A stretch of DNA of 64,000 bases from assembly GCA_031277805.1 (NCBI GenBank), contig JAITLR010000027.1:226682-290681 (forward strand). Reading direction: 5' to 3'. Both the position numbers and the translations under genes were made by a program. Positions within the stretch are counted from its first letter, which is position 1. Each line of letters starts with the position of its first letter. Shown here piece by piece: positions 24,928 through 32,742 of the stretch. Under the pieces are notes generated by a model. That model did not search any database, was not told where the DNA came from, and was given only the letters and a program-made list of their open reading frames with translations. Source of the DNA: Comamonas sp. GTDB lineage: Bacteria > Pseudomonadota > Gammaproteobacteria > Burkholderiales > Burkholderiaceae_C.

Positions 24928-25992
24928 ATGAAATCCATCCATACGCCAGCTCTTGGTGTGGCGCTAGCCTGCCTGGCCGCTTTCCCCGGAGCAGCATCTG
25001 CGCAATCCAAGGTCGAGATCTTCGGCGTCGTCGACGTCGGCGTGGCCCATCTGGGCGGCTCGGGCGCTTCCAAGACGGGCCTTTCGACAGGCGGCGCCAA
25101 CATCAGCCGCTTGGGCTTTCGCGGCACCGAGGATCTGGGCGGTGGTCTGAAGGCGGGCTTCTGGCTCGAGGCCGGCCTGGACGTGGACAGCGGAGTCGGC
25201 AAGGCTGCTGGCGGCAGCCTGAACTTCAACCGCCGCTCCACAGTGAGCCTGATGGGCAACTGGGGCGAGGTGCGCCTGGGCCGCGACGACTCGGCGACCT
25301 TCCTGAACACGCTGATCTTTGATCCCTTCCTGACCAACGGTGTCGGTGGCACGGGCGCGTTCACCATGCTGGGCATTCCGGGCGTTCCCTCGACCGGTGG
25401 CGCACCCATCCAGATCAGCAATGCGGTGAGCTACTTCCTGCCCCAGAACCTGGGCGGCTTCTATGGCCAGGCACAGGTGGCATTCGGCGAGCAGCCCAGC
25501 AACGCGCCCAACAAGCGCGAGGGCGACTACCGCGGTCTGCGCCTGGGTTACCGTCAGGGCGCGTTCAACGGCGCGCTGGCCACGGGCCGCCTCTACGGCA
25601 ATACCAGCGACACCAACCTGACCGCGAGCAATGTGGGCCTGTCCTACGACTTCGGCGTAGCCAAGCCCATGCTGCTGTGGGCCACGGAAAAGCGCGGCGG
25701 CACCAAGATCACGGCCGTGCAGCTGGGCGTGACTGCGCCTGTGGGCAACGGCGAGGTCCGTGCCTCCTTCGGTCACTACAACCAGTCCAACAGCAATGCG
25801 GACTGGAACAAGATCAGCGTGGGCTATGGCTACAACTTCTCCAAGCGCACCCAGGTCTACGGCACCTACGCCTTCCTGAAGAACAAGGGCACGGCGGCGA
25901 AGTCCATCGGCGTGCAGGGGCTGAGCGCTCCTGGCACCACGCCAGGCGGCAACTCCAACGGTCTGGAATTCGGCATCCGCCACTTCTTCTGA
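24928..25992 (+). CDS. Outer-membrane general porin (Gram-negative porin family)
   Basis: This 354-aa protein has a signal peptide (hydrophobic region to ASAQS) and porin repeats. They include VEIFGVVDVGVAHLGG, ISRLGFRGTEDLGGGLKAGF, NRRSTVSLMGNWGEVRLGRD and the terminal aromatic strand ending RHFF. GAGGAGA precedes the ATG. Operon-specific porins of this kind admit aromatic acids through the outer membrane in Comamonas-type clusters. It lies 51 nt after the reductase gene and is followed by a hairpin that may reduce read-through into the MFS gene. Confidence 0.92.
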   Translation: MKSIHTPALGVALACLAAFPGAASAQSKVEIFGVVDVGVAHLGGSGASKTGLSTGGANISRLGFRGTEDLGGGLKAGFWLEAGLDVDSGVGKAAGGSLNFNRRSTVSLMGNWGEVRLGRDDSATFLNTLIFDPFLTNGVGGTGAFTMLGIPGVPSTGGAPIQISNAVSYFLPQNLGGFYGQAQVAFGEQPSNAPNKREGDYRGLRLGYRQGAFNGALATGRLYGNTSDTNLTASNVGLSYDFGVAKPMLLWATEKRGGTKITAVQLGVTAPVGNGEVRASFGHYNQSNSNADWNKISVGYGYNFSKRTQVYGTYAFLKNKGTAAKSIGVQGLSAPGTTPGGNSNGLEFGIRHFF

Positions 25993-26000
25993 TCCTGCTC

Positions 26001-26040
26001 ACCGGGCCGGCGGGCGCCGGTCCCGGTTTTCCTCTTTTTC
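26001..26040 (+). terminator. Possible attenuator or terminator between porin and MFS genes
   Basis: The 11-bp stem ACCGGGCCGGC (26001-26011) pairs with GCCGG-T-CCCGGT (26016-26027, one bulged T) around a 4-nt loop. It is followed by TTTTCCTCTTTTT. The interrupted T-run suggests partial termination. Confidence 0.5.
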
Positions 26041-26061
26041 AACGCTAGCCGGACTTACATC

Positions 26062-27333
26062 ATGAAAGACTCACGCTCGTTGCGCTGGTGGGGCGTGGTC
26101 ACGCTGTTCGTGATCGTCGCCATCTCCTATGTGGACCGGATCAATATCTCGGTCCTGATCACCGATCGCGACTTCCTGTCGCATATCGGTCTCACGCCCG
26201 ATGACCGAACGCGCCAGGGTCTGCTGGCCACGGCTTTCATGGTGGGCTACGGTGTTTCCTCCTTTGTGCTCACGCCGTTCTGCGCGGCGCTGTTCGGCGT
26301 GCGCCGCAGTCTGATCGGCGGGCTGTTGCTGTGGGGCGTGGTCACCTTTGCGTCGCCGGGTATGAGCAGCTATGGCCTGCTGCTGGCTTCGCGCATTCTG
26401 CTGGGCGTGTCCGAGGGGCCGCTGTTCTCTCTGGCCAGCAGCTATATCAAGGCGCATTTCGAGAGCCGCGAGAATGGCAAGCCCAATTCGCTGGTCAATA
26501 TGGGCACCGGGCTGGGCCTGGCGGTGGGTTATCCCTTCGTCGGCTATCTGGTCGTGGGCCACAACTGGGAGACTTCGTTCCATGTGCTGGGTCTGATCAA
26601 TGTGCTGCTCGGTGTGCCGCTGGTCTGGGCCTTTGTGCGCATGCCCAAGGTGGAGACCGGTATGCCCAAGCCCCAGACGCTGGGCGAAGGCATGGGCCAG
26701 GTCGGCAAGATCGTGCGCGGTGCCATGCATACGCGTTATCTGTGGCTGATCACCATCCTCACGGCAGCCTTTCTGTCCTACCTCTGGGGCAGCAGCAACT
26801 GGCTGCCCGCCTACCTCAAGGAGTCACGGGGCTTTTCCATGCGCGAGATGGGCTGGCTGGCTTCGCTGCCGCAATATGCAAGCGTGGTCGCGGTGTTTGT
26901 GGGCGGCATGATCATCGACCGCATCGCGCGCCGCCAGGTGCCGCTGATCTTCGTCTTCGGCAGCGTGGGCGTGGCCGCCGCCGTGTGGCTGGCCATCCAC
27001 ATGGAAGATCGCTATGCCGCAGCCTACTGCCTGATCGCCGCCAACTTCTGCTGGGGGCTGATGAGCCCGGCCATCCCGAGCACCGTGCAGCACTGCGCGC
27101 GGCCCGAGCATGTGGCCAGTGCCTATGGCGTGGTCAACGGTGTGGGCAGTCTGGTGGCTGGCTTCATGCCGGCCATCATGGGCGCGGTGATAGGTGCGCT
27201 ATCGGCCCGAGGCGGCGTGAGTGCAGGCTTCTTCGCGGGCTTTGCAGCGTTGATCGGTACGCAGGTGGTGGTGATGCTGTGCGGCATCGTGCTCTGGGTG
27301 CGCGAGCGCAATGCCGGGCCACAGTCATCGTGA
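26062..27333 (+). CDS. Major facilitator superfamily transporter (ACS-like), lobe 2 copy 2
   Basis: This 423-aa, 12-TM carrier is paralogous to the one encoded at 19323. It has YVDRINISV in helix 1, LLGVSEGPLFSLASSYIKAHF, and PAIPSTVQHCARPEHVASAYG late in the second half. It is the last gene of lobe 2 and is followed by a perfect 12-bp terminator. ACS-type carriers usually take up organic anions such as phthalate, glucarate or hydroxyphenylacetate with protons. Which of the two carriers is specific for the pathway substrate cannot be told. Confidence 0.88.
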   Translation: MKDSRSLRWWGVVTLFVIVAISYVDRINISVLITDRDFLSHIGLTPDDRTRQGLLATAFMVGYGVSSFVLTPFCAALFGVRRSLIGGLLLWGVVTFASPGMSSYGLLLASRILLGVSEGPLFSLASSYIKAHFESRENGKPNSLVNMGTGLGLAVGYPFVGYLVVGHNWETSFHVLGLINVLLGVPLVWAFVRMPKVETGMPKPQTLGEGMGQVGKIVRGAMHTRYLWLITILTAAFLSYLWGSSNWLPAYLKESRGFSMREMGWLASLPQYASVVAVFVGGMIIDRIARRQVPLIFVFGSVGVAAAVWLAIHMEDRYAAAYCLIAANFCWGLMSPAIPSTVQHCARPEHVASAYGVVNGVGSLVAGFMPAIMGAVIGALSARGGVSAGFFAGFAALIGTQVVVMLCGIVLWVRERNAGPQSS

Positions 27334-27343
27334 TGGATGTATA

Positions 27344-27370
27344 AAAAAGGAGCGCCTAGCGCTCCTTTTT
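27344..27370 (+). terminator. Intrinsic terminator at the end of lobe 2
   Basis: The stem AAAAAGGAGCGC (27344-27355), loop CTA, GCGCTCCTTTTT (27359-27370) is a perfect 12-bp hairpin ending in T. Its A/T symmetry could also stop transcription from the other strand. Confidence 0.92.
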
Positions 27371-27473
27371 CATAGGTTTCGCATCTTTGGAGTCTGAAAT
27401 TACTGCCAGCCAAGCGCAAACAGCTCCTCTTTTGATGGCAAGTGCCTTGAATCTGGCGCAGCACATCCGAGCA

Positions 27474-27576
27474 GACACCGAGCAAGGGCTGCCCCAGCAA
27501 GGGCTGCCCCAGCAAGGGCTGTCCCAGCAAAGGTGTCGTCCCCCTTGCAGGGGAAGCGGCGCAGCCGCTCAGGGGG
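27474..27576 (-). repeat. R1 structured repeat, copy D, with internal 15-bp tandem expansion
   Basis: In the minus orientation the core CCCCCTGAG (27576-27568) follows the corA stop codon with no gap. Stem 1 is AGCGGC/GCCGCT. Stem 3 is GACACC (27474-27479) with GGTGTC (27532-27537). The enclosed 52 nt contain three tandem 15-bp units of AGCAAGGGCTGCCCC (27481-27525, third unit with one change) plus a partial fourth. Other copies enclose 23-35 nt, so about two extra units were added here. Confidence 0.8.
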
Positions 27577-28563
27577 CTATTTCAACCAGCCGCGCTTGCG
27601 GAAGTACAGCATGGGCCCCACAGCGCTCAGAATCATCAGCAGCACCACATAGCCGTAGCCGAACTCCCACTCCAGCTCGGGCATGAACTTGAAGTTCATG
27701 CCGTAGACGCTGGCGATCAGCGTAGGCGGCAGCAGGGCCACGCTGGCCACCGAGAAGATCTTGATGATCTTGTTCTGGTTGATGTTGATGAAGCCGACGG
27801 TGGCATCCATCAGGAAGTTGATCTTGTCGAACAGAAAGGCCGTGTGGCTGTCCAGCGACTCGATGTCGCGCAGAATCTGGCGTGATTCCTCGAACTGCTC
27901 GGCATTGAGCATCTTGCTTCGCATCATGAAGCTCACGGCGCGGCGCGTGTCCATGACGTTGCGGCGGATGCGGCCGTTCAAGTCTTCCTGACGGGCAATG
28001 GCCCCCAGTACTTCCTTGGCCACATCGTCGGTCACATCGCCGGACAGCACCATCTTGCTGGTTTTTTCGAGGTCGTCGTAGATGCGCTCCAGCGTATCGG
28101 CCGAGTATTCGGCGTCGGCGTCGAAGAGCTTGAGCAGCACATCCTTGGCTTCGTCGATCAGGCCTGGCGCACGGCGGGCGCGCATGCGCAACAGCCGGAA
28201 CACGGGCACGTCTTCGTCGTGGATGGAGAACAGCACGCCGCAGCTGTGCAGATTCTGGTTGTGCTGGTTGAGGATAAAGGCCACACGCACCGAGCGCGGA
28301 TCTTCCACATCGTCGATCAAAAAGTCGCTGCGGATGTGCAACTCGCCATTGTCTTCCTCATAGAAGCGGGCTGATTCCTCGATGTCGTCGTCCATCGCGT
28401 CTTCGGGGATGGACAGTTCGTAATGCTGCTTGATCCAGCGCTTTTCTTCGACGGTGGGGGACTCCAGGTCCACCCAGATGGGGCGAAAGCGCTCGAGGTC
28501 TTCCAGAGATTCGATTTCTTCTTGAACGAGGCGGCCATTGGCCAGCGTAAAGATGTTGAGCAT
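27577..28563 (-). CDS. corA: CorA-family magnesium/cobalt transporter
   Basis: This 328-aa protein has a large N-terminal cytoplasmic domain, two C-terminal TM helices and the family signature YGMNF in SVYGMNFKFMPEL, between TM1 and TM2. The C-terminus MLYFRKRGWLK is typically basic. CorA forms a homopentameric channel for Mg2+ and Co2+ in the inner membrane. The ATG gives MLNIFTLANGRLVQEE, which matches the family start. The stop codon is followed immediately by an R1 repeat in the same orientation, the closest of all copies. The gene is transcribed convergently with the catabolic operon. Confidence 0.93.
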   Translation of the reverse strand: MLNIFTLANGRLVQEEIESLEDLERFRPIWVDLESPTVEEKRWIKQHYELSIPEDAMDDDIEESARFYEEDNGELHIRSDFLIDDVEDPRSVRVAFILNQHNQNLHSCGVLFSIHDEDVPVFRLLRMRARRAPGLIDEAKDVLLKLFDADAEYSADTLERIYDDLEKTSKMVLSGDVTDDVAKEVLGAIARQEDLNGRIRRNVMDTRRAVSFMMRSKMLNAEQFEESRQILRDIESLDSHTAFLFDKINFLMDATVGFININQNKIIKIFSVASVALLPPTLIASVYGMNFKFMPELEWEFGYGYVVLLMILSAVGPMLYFRKRGWLK

Positions 28564-28777
28564 CAGCTCACTCCCGGTTGCTCTTGAGTTTCTGCAGGGA
28601 TGAAGGCGCTTTCAACCCCCATCCATTCGTAACCGGGAGCTGAAAGCTACCAACTGGGATAGTTGTCCACAGATGTCTTTCAGTGAATCGAAGCCGATGA
28701 TTATGCTACGTTGCACTGCAGCATGTCGCGTCGGGCCTACATGGGAGAGTGGGTAAACAGGGCTTGTCTTGCCCCTG
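28564..28777. other. Intergenic region between corA and the UDG-like gene
   Basis: This 214-bp gap has no credible gene. It should hold the corA promoter on the minus strand, but no clear promoter pair was identified. Confidence 0.4.
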
Positions 28778-29680
28778 TCATGCGGGCTTTGTAAAACCGT
28801 CGGCCTGTACCAGATCGGCCCAGGCTCCGGCCTTGGCCTGCGGTGCACGCAGCAGGTAGTTGGGGTCGTAGGTCACCACGGTCGGTACGCCAGCAATGCG
28901 GTGGGGCTCGGCGCGCAGGCGGCCCAGCGCTTCGTGGCGGCCCAGTACGGCGCGGGCGCTGGCCAGGCCCAGCACCAGCACGCAGTCGGGGCGCAACTCG
29001 CGCAGCACGGCTTCCAGCGCTGGCTGCAGCGGCTGGGCATGGGTCAAGTCGGCATCGGGTGGCGCGCGATGCAACGCGGCACTGTAGACGCGCGGTTTTT
29101 CCTGTAGGCTCAGGGCGCGCAGCATATTGTCCAGCAGCCGGGCGGCATCACCCTGCAGAGCGGTTTGCGCACTGTCTGCCGATGGCTTTTGTGCGGGGCT
29201 GAGCAGTGCCGGGTTGGCCGGCGGCTCCAGCAGAATCAGCCAGCCGCCTTGCTGCGCGGTCTGTACATGCTGAGGTGCGTGGGGATAGACCAGCTGCGCA
29301 GGGCCAATGGTCCAGCCCAGGCCGGGCTCGCCTGAGGGGCCGGCAGCCGGTTGCTGCACAAAGCGATGGGGCTCGCGGCTGTGGCTTGAAAGTAGCGGTG
29401 CAGTCCGCGCTGGAGCCTGAGGGGCAGCCAGCGCAGCTGAGGGCGTTGGTGCCTGTATCGGTGCGGCAGGTGCAGCGGCCTGAACTGCTGGCGCAGGTAC
29501 AGGGGCAGGAGCTGATACGGGTGGCGCAGCAGGCGTTGCACGCATCACTAGCGCCACATCGGCCGGGGGCTCCAGGACCACCTCAGGGCCTGCTGCCATC
29601 TCGGCGGGTTCGGGCAGCCAGACGGTGATGCCCATGGCTTCCAGCATGGCCCGCTGGCGGGCATCCAGGTTCAAGGCCAT
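28778..29680 (-). CDS. Degenerate uracil-DNA glycosylase-family protein
   Basis: This 300-aa protein has an N-terminal helix (LNLDARQRAMLEAMGI), a long Pro/Ala-rich linker (about 50-95) and a C-terminal domain resembling family 4 UDG (LLDNMLRALSL, PDCVLVLGLASARAVLG). Diagnostic catalytic parts are altered. The GEGPG motif is replaced by LLEPPANP, and the HPSxLLR-like motif reads YDPNYLLR. Only one Cys is present, so no 4Fe-4S cluster can form. It is therefore probably not an active glycosylase. It overlaps rimI by 10 bp in a tsaB-rimI-UDG-like operon that recurs in betaproteobacteria. Confidence 0.7.
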   Translation of the reverse strand: MALNLDARQRAMLEAMGITVWLPEPAEMAAGPEVVLEPPADVALVMRATPAAPPVSAPAPVPAPAVQAAAPAAPIQAPTPSAALAAPQAPARTAPLLSSHSREPHRFVQQPAAGPSGEPGLGWTIGPAQLVYPHAPQHVQTAQQGGWLILLEPPANPALLSPAQKPSADSAQTALQGDAARLLDNMLRALSLQEKPRVYSAALHRAPPDADLTHAQPLQPALEAVLRELRPDCVLVLGLASARAVLGRHEALGRLRAEPHRIAGVPTVVTYDPNYLLRAPQAKAGAWADLVQADGFTKPA

Positions 29681-30186
29681 AGTTTGAGACTCATGAGCAC
29701 GGCGTTTTCACGCGGGCCGTTGGGGTTGGGGTAGTAGTTCTTGCGCAGGCCCACTTCGGCAAAACCGTGCTTGAGGTAGATCTCGCGCGCACGGGCATTG
29801 CTTTCCCGCACTTCCAGCCAGATCCACTGTGAATTTTTCTGCCGTGCCCACAATGCCAAGGCATCGAGCAGCACGCGCGCCCAGCCCTGGCGCTGGAAGG
29901 CAGGGTTGACGGTGATGTTGAGCAGATGCACTTCGTCCAGCACCAACATGGCGACAAAGTAACCCAGCAACTGGTGATGGGAGTCGACCAGCAACTGCGT
30001 CTCATAGCCGGCCACCATCGCATCCTGAAAGTTGCCACGGCTCCAGGGGTGGACATAGGCCTGCTCCTCGATGGGAAGTAGCGTATCCAGCCACAGCGCG
30101 GACAGTGGCTCGAAGCGCACCAGGGATGCGGCGTCGTCCATGGCGACTTCAGCGGTGGGCAGTACAGGGCTGCTGGGTGATGTCAT
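29671..30186 (-). CDS. rimI: Ribosomal protein S18-alanine N-acetyltransferase
   Basis: This 171-aa GNAT acetyltransferase has the acetyl-CoA pyrophosphate loop around VNPAFQRQGWARVLLDAL, with WLEVRESNARAREIYLKHGF and an NYYPNP segment typical of RimI. RimI acetylates the N-terminus of S18. It starts at an ATG overlapping the tsaB stop by 4 bp and ends inside the UDG-like gene. The N-terminal 20 residues are longer than usual, so a start at MDDAASLVRF 15 codons later is possible. The tsaB-rimI pairing is common in bacteria. Confidence 0.9.
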   Translation of the reverse strand: MTSPSSPVLPTAEVAMDDAASLVRFEPLSALWLDTLLPIEEQAYVHPWSRGNFQDAMVAGYETQLLVDSHHQLLGYFVAMLVLDEVHLLNITVNPAFQRQGWARVLLDALALWARQKNSQWIWLEVRESNARAREIYLKHGFAEVGLRKNYYPNPNGPRENAVLMSLKLWP

Positions 30187-30893
30187 TGCGCGGCTTGAAG
30201 TGTGGCGGCTTGTGCTGCAGCGGCTTTTTCGCTTTCGCGTTCGGCCGTGGTTTTGGCCACTTTATCGCGGATGTAGCGCGGCAGGGCCTGCTCGGCGGGC
30301 ACGGCGCAGCCTTTTGCCAACAGGGCCGGGGCCAATCGCAGCATGGCGGTGGCCGTGGGCAGGGCATGCACATGCGTGGCTGCGGGAGCCAGCAGTTCGG
30401 GGTAGACGCTCTGGGCGTTGCCGGCTACGGTCAGGTCGGCGGCCACTTGCAGGGCTTCGGGAGCGCAGAGACCAAAATCTTCGGGCTCTACCCACTGGCC
30501 GTCGACAAAGCGAAATGCGGCGTGGTAGACCTCGTTCATGCGTGCATCCAGCACGGCTTCCACCTCGGTGCAGCCGTGCAGATGGCGGGCTTCCTCGGCC
30601 ACGGTCAGCAGCGAATCCACGGGCAGCACGGGCACATGGGCCGCAAATGCCAAGCCCTGGGTGATGGCGCAGGCCGTGCGCAGACCGGTGAAGGAGCCGG
30701 GACCGCGGCCAAAGGCAATGGCGTCCAGCTGCTTGAACTCCAGCTGCGCTTCCTGCATGAGCTGGCGAATGGCCGGCAGCAACTGGGCCGACGACTGTTG
30801 TGCACCCGGGCCGCTGTATTGCCAGACGGCATCGCCGCGCTGGACGGCTACAAACAGGGTATCGGTGCTGGTGTCGAGGGCTAGGAGATTCAT
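30183..30893 (-). CDS. tsaB: tRNA threonylcarbamoyladenosine biosynthesis protein TsaB
   Basis: This 236-aa ASKHA-fold protein has MNLLALDTSTDTLFVAV at the N-terminus and the signature FGRGPGSFTGLRTACAITQGLA. TsaB is the inactive paralog and partner of TsaD in making t6A37 on ANN-decoding tRNAs. The partner pathway gene sua5 (tsaC-type) lies at 37272 in this window. It is the first gene of the tsaB-rimI-UDG-like operon and diverges from dacB across 167 bp. Confidence 0.93.
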   Translation of the reverse strand: MNLLALDTSTDTLFVAVQRGDAVWQYSGPGAQQSSAQLLPAIRQLMQEAQLEFKQLDAIAFGRGPGSFTGLRTACAITQGLAFAAHVPVLPVDSLLTVAEEARHLHGCTEVEAVLDARMNEVYHAAFRFVDGQWVEPEDFGLCAPEALQVAADLTVAGNAQSVYPELLAPAATHVHALPTATAMLRLAPALLAKGCAVPAEQALPRYIRDKVAKTTAERESEKAAAAQAATLQAAQ

Positions 30894-31060
30894 GTTGGGC
30901 AGGCGTCAGTCGCAATCGGGCTGGAGCGCTATTCGTGCTGCACTGGTGGGCAGTGGAAGGCTGCCATTATCGGATGCCCGCCGTTGTCCTGCCGCTGACG
31001 CTGCCAATGCCCGGCGTATCGACGCCCGGCGTGGTGACGCCCAGCGTAGACTTGCGCCCC

Positions 31061-32509
31061 ATGCTGCAGACCAAGATTTTTCTTCGCAAGACCCTGACCG
31101 TGCTGGGCGCCCCTTTGCTGGCGCTGCTGGCCGCATCATCCCAGGCCCAGACACCACAGACCGACACCCGCATCCCCGCCGCCGTGGAGGCCGCTCTGCA
31201 GCGCGCCAAGATCCCGCGCGAAGCCGTGTCGCTGATGGTGATGGATGTGGACGGCAAATCCGCCCCGCGCCTGGCCTGGCGCACGCACCAGCCCATGAAT
31301 CCGGCTTCGGTCATGAAGCTGGTCACGACCTATGCGGCGCTCGACCAACTGGGCCCGGCCTATGTCTGGCGCACACCGGTGTTTCTGGGCGGTCCCGTGG
31401 CCGACGGCGCGCTGCGCGGCAATCTCTATATTCAGGGTCAGGGCGATCCCAAGCTGGTGCTTGAGCGTCTGTGGCTGATGCTGCGCCGCTTGCAAGGCAT
31501 GGGTGTGAAGGTCATCGTGGGCGACATCGTGCTGGATCGCAGCGCTTTTCAGCTGCCCGCGCATGATGCGGCAGGCTTTGACAACGAGCCCTGGCGGCCC
31601 TACAACGCATCGCCCGATGCGCTATTGATCAACTACAAGGCCGTGGCGCTCAATATTGCTACTGATACAGGAGCTGGTGTCGCCCGCATTCAATACGATC
31701 CACCTATGTTTGGTATGGAAAACCAGACAACCGTGCCGCTAACTGCTACGAATTCTGATTGTGGCGACTGGCACACCAAACTGCAGCTTGATATGAGCAA
31801 TCCGCAGCGCATTGGCTTTAACGGCAGCTACCCGGCGATCTGCGGCGACAAGAGCTGGTCCATCGCTCCGGCGCAGCCCGAGCAGTTTGCGGCCAAGGCC
31901 ATTGAAGGCATGTGGCGCGATCTGGGCGGCAAGCTGACTGGCACCGTGCGTGATGGCACCGTGCCACAGGGGCTGCAGCCGGCATTCCAGGTCGAGTCGC
32001 CCTCGCTGTCCGAGGTGGTGCGCGATATCAACAAGTACAGCAACAACATCATGGCCCAGCATGTGTTTCTGACCTTGGGCATGCAGCGTACTGGCGTGGC
32101 CAACTTCGAGACTTCGCGCCAGGTGCTGGCCCAATGGTGGCAAAACCGCTGGGGAGCGGCCGAGCAGCCCGTGGTGGACAACGGCGCGGGCCTGAGCCGC
32201 AACGCCAGCATCACTGCCAACGGCCTGGCGCAGATGCTGCAAAACGCCTGGGTATCGCCTGTGATGCCGGAGTTTGTGGCATCCATGCCCATCGTCGGTG
32301 TGGACGGCACGCTACGCCGCAGCCGCAGCAAATCGACCGGTGCCGCCCACCTCAAGACCGGCACACTGCGTGACTCCGCTGCGCTGGCCGGCTATGTGGA
32401 TGGCGCCAGCGGCCACCGCTATGTGCTGGTGGCCATGGCCAACCACGCCAATGCGCCAGCAGCACGCACGGCCTGGGAAGCATTGGTGGACTGGACGGCT
32501 GCGCAGTAG
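31061..32509 (+). CDS. dacB: D-alanyl-D-alanine carboxypeptidase/endopeptidase (PBP4 type, S13)
   Basis: This 482-aa periplasmic penicillin-binding protein has the three active-site motifs SVMK (in NPASVMKL), SNN (in KYSNNIMAQ) and KTG (in LKTGTLRDSAALAG). DacB trims peptidoglycan stem peptides. Start 31061 yields MLQTKIFLRKTLTVLGAPLL and a cleavable signal ending SSQAQ; the frame is open to 30800 but overlaps tsaB. A stretch of A/T-richer codons around 31650-31760, in the middle domain, stands out from the GC-rich neighbourhood. An R1 repeat in the opposite orientation lies downstream. Confidence 0.92.
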   Translation: MLQTKIFLRKTLTVLGAPLLALLAASSQAQTPQTDTRIPAAVEAALQRAKIPREAVSLMVMDVDGKSAPRLAWRTHQPMNPASVMKLVTTYAALDQLGPAYVWRTPVFLGGPVADGALRGNLYIQGQGDPKLVLERLWLMLRRLQGMGVKVIVGDIVLDRSAFQLPAHDAAGFDNEPWRPYNASPDALLINYKAVALNIATDTGAGVARIQYDPPMFGMENQTTVPLTATNSDCGDWHTKLQLDMSNPQRIGFNGSYPAICGDKSWSIAPAQPEQFAAKAIEGMWRDLGGKLTGTVRDGTVPQGLQPAFQVESPSLSEVVRDINKYSNNIMAQHVFLTLGMQRTGVANFETSRQVLAQWWQNRWGAAEQPVVDNGAGLSRNASITANGLAQMLQNAWVSPVMPEFVASMPIVGVDGTLRRSRSKSTGAAHLKTGTLRDSAALAGYVDGASGHRYVLVAMANHANAPAARTAWEALVDWTAAQ

Positions 32510-32540
32510 CGCCCTCGTAGCTGGAGCACTTTCCGTCAGA

Positions 32541-32627
32541 GGCGGCGAGCAAGAGCCGCCTCGCGGGGGCGCCTAGCCGAAGCCGTCGTTCCCCTTTCAG
32601 GGGGAAGCCGCGCAGCGGCATAGGGGG
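32541..32627 (-). repeat. R1 structured repeat, copy E (divergent)
   Basis: In the minus orientation it reads CCCCCTATGCCGCTGCGCGG, with stem 1 GCCGC/GCGGC. On the plus strand stem 3 is GGCGGC (32541-32546) with GCCGTC (32582-32587), including one G-T pair. The interior (35 nt) keeps CGCGAGGCGGCTCTTGCTC. It is the only copy not placed just after a stop codon in the same orientation; both flanking genes run the other way. Confidence 0.7.
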
Positions 32628-32742
32628 TTTTTCATTTTCCTATCGGTAGTTGCCCGAGCTGTGGCGAGGAGCCAGTGTCGCTAGGATGACGTTAGTAATA
32701 AAAGCACGGTCGTGCTATTCATAACTGACGGAGGCCTTCATC

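Noticed and set aside
27481..27531. Possible CRISPR-like array
   Set aside because: The units are 15 bp, directly adjacent and without spacers, and they belong to the R1 loop. No cas genes present.
27387..27686. 99-codon frame across the tandem repeat at the corA end
   Set aside because: It translates the 15-bp repeat and R1 hairpin and runs into corA on the opposite strand. No RBS or family signal.
31650..31760. A/T-richer patch in dacB as another in-frame repeat
   Set aside because: It contains GCTACTGATACAGGAGCTGG, but the match to R2 is too weak to claim. PBP4 motifs and length are normal.
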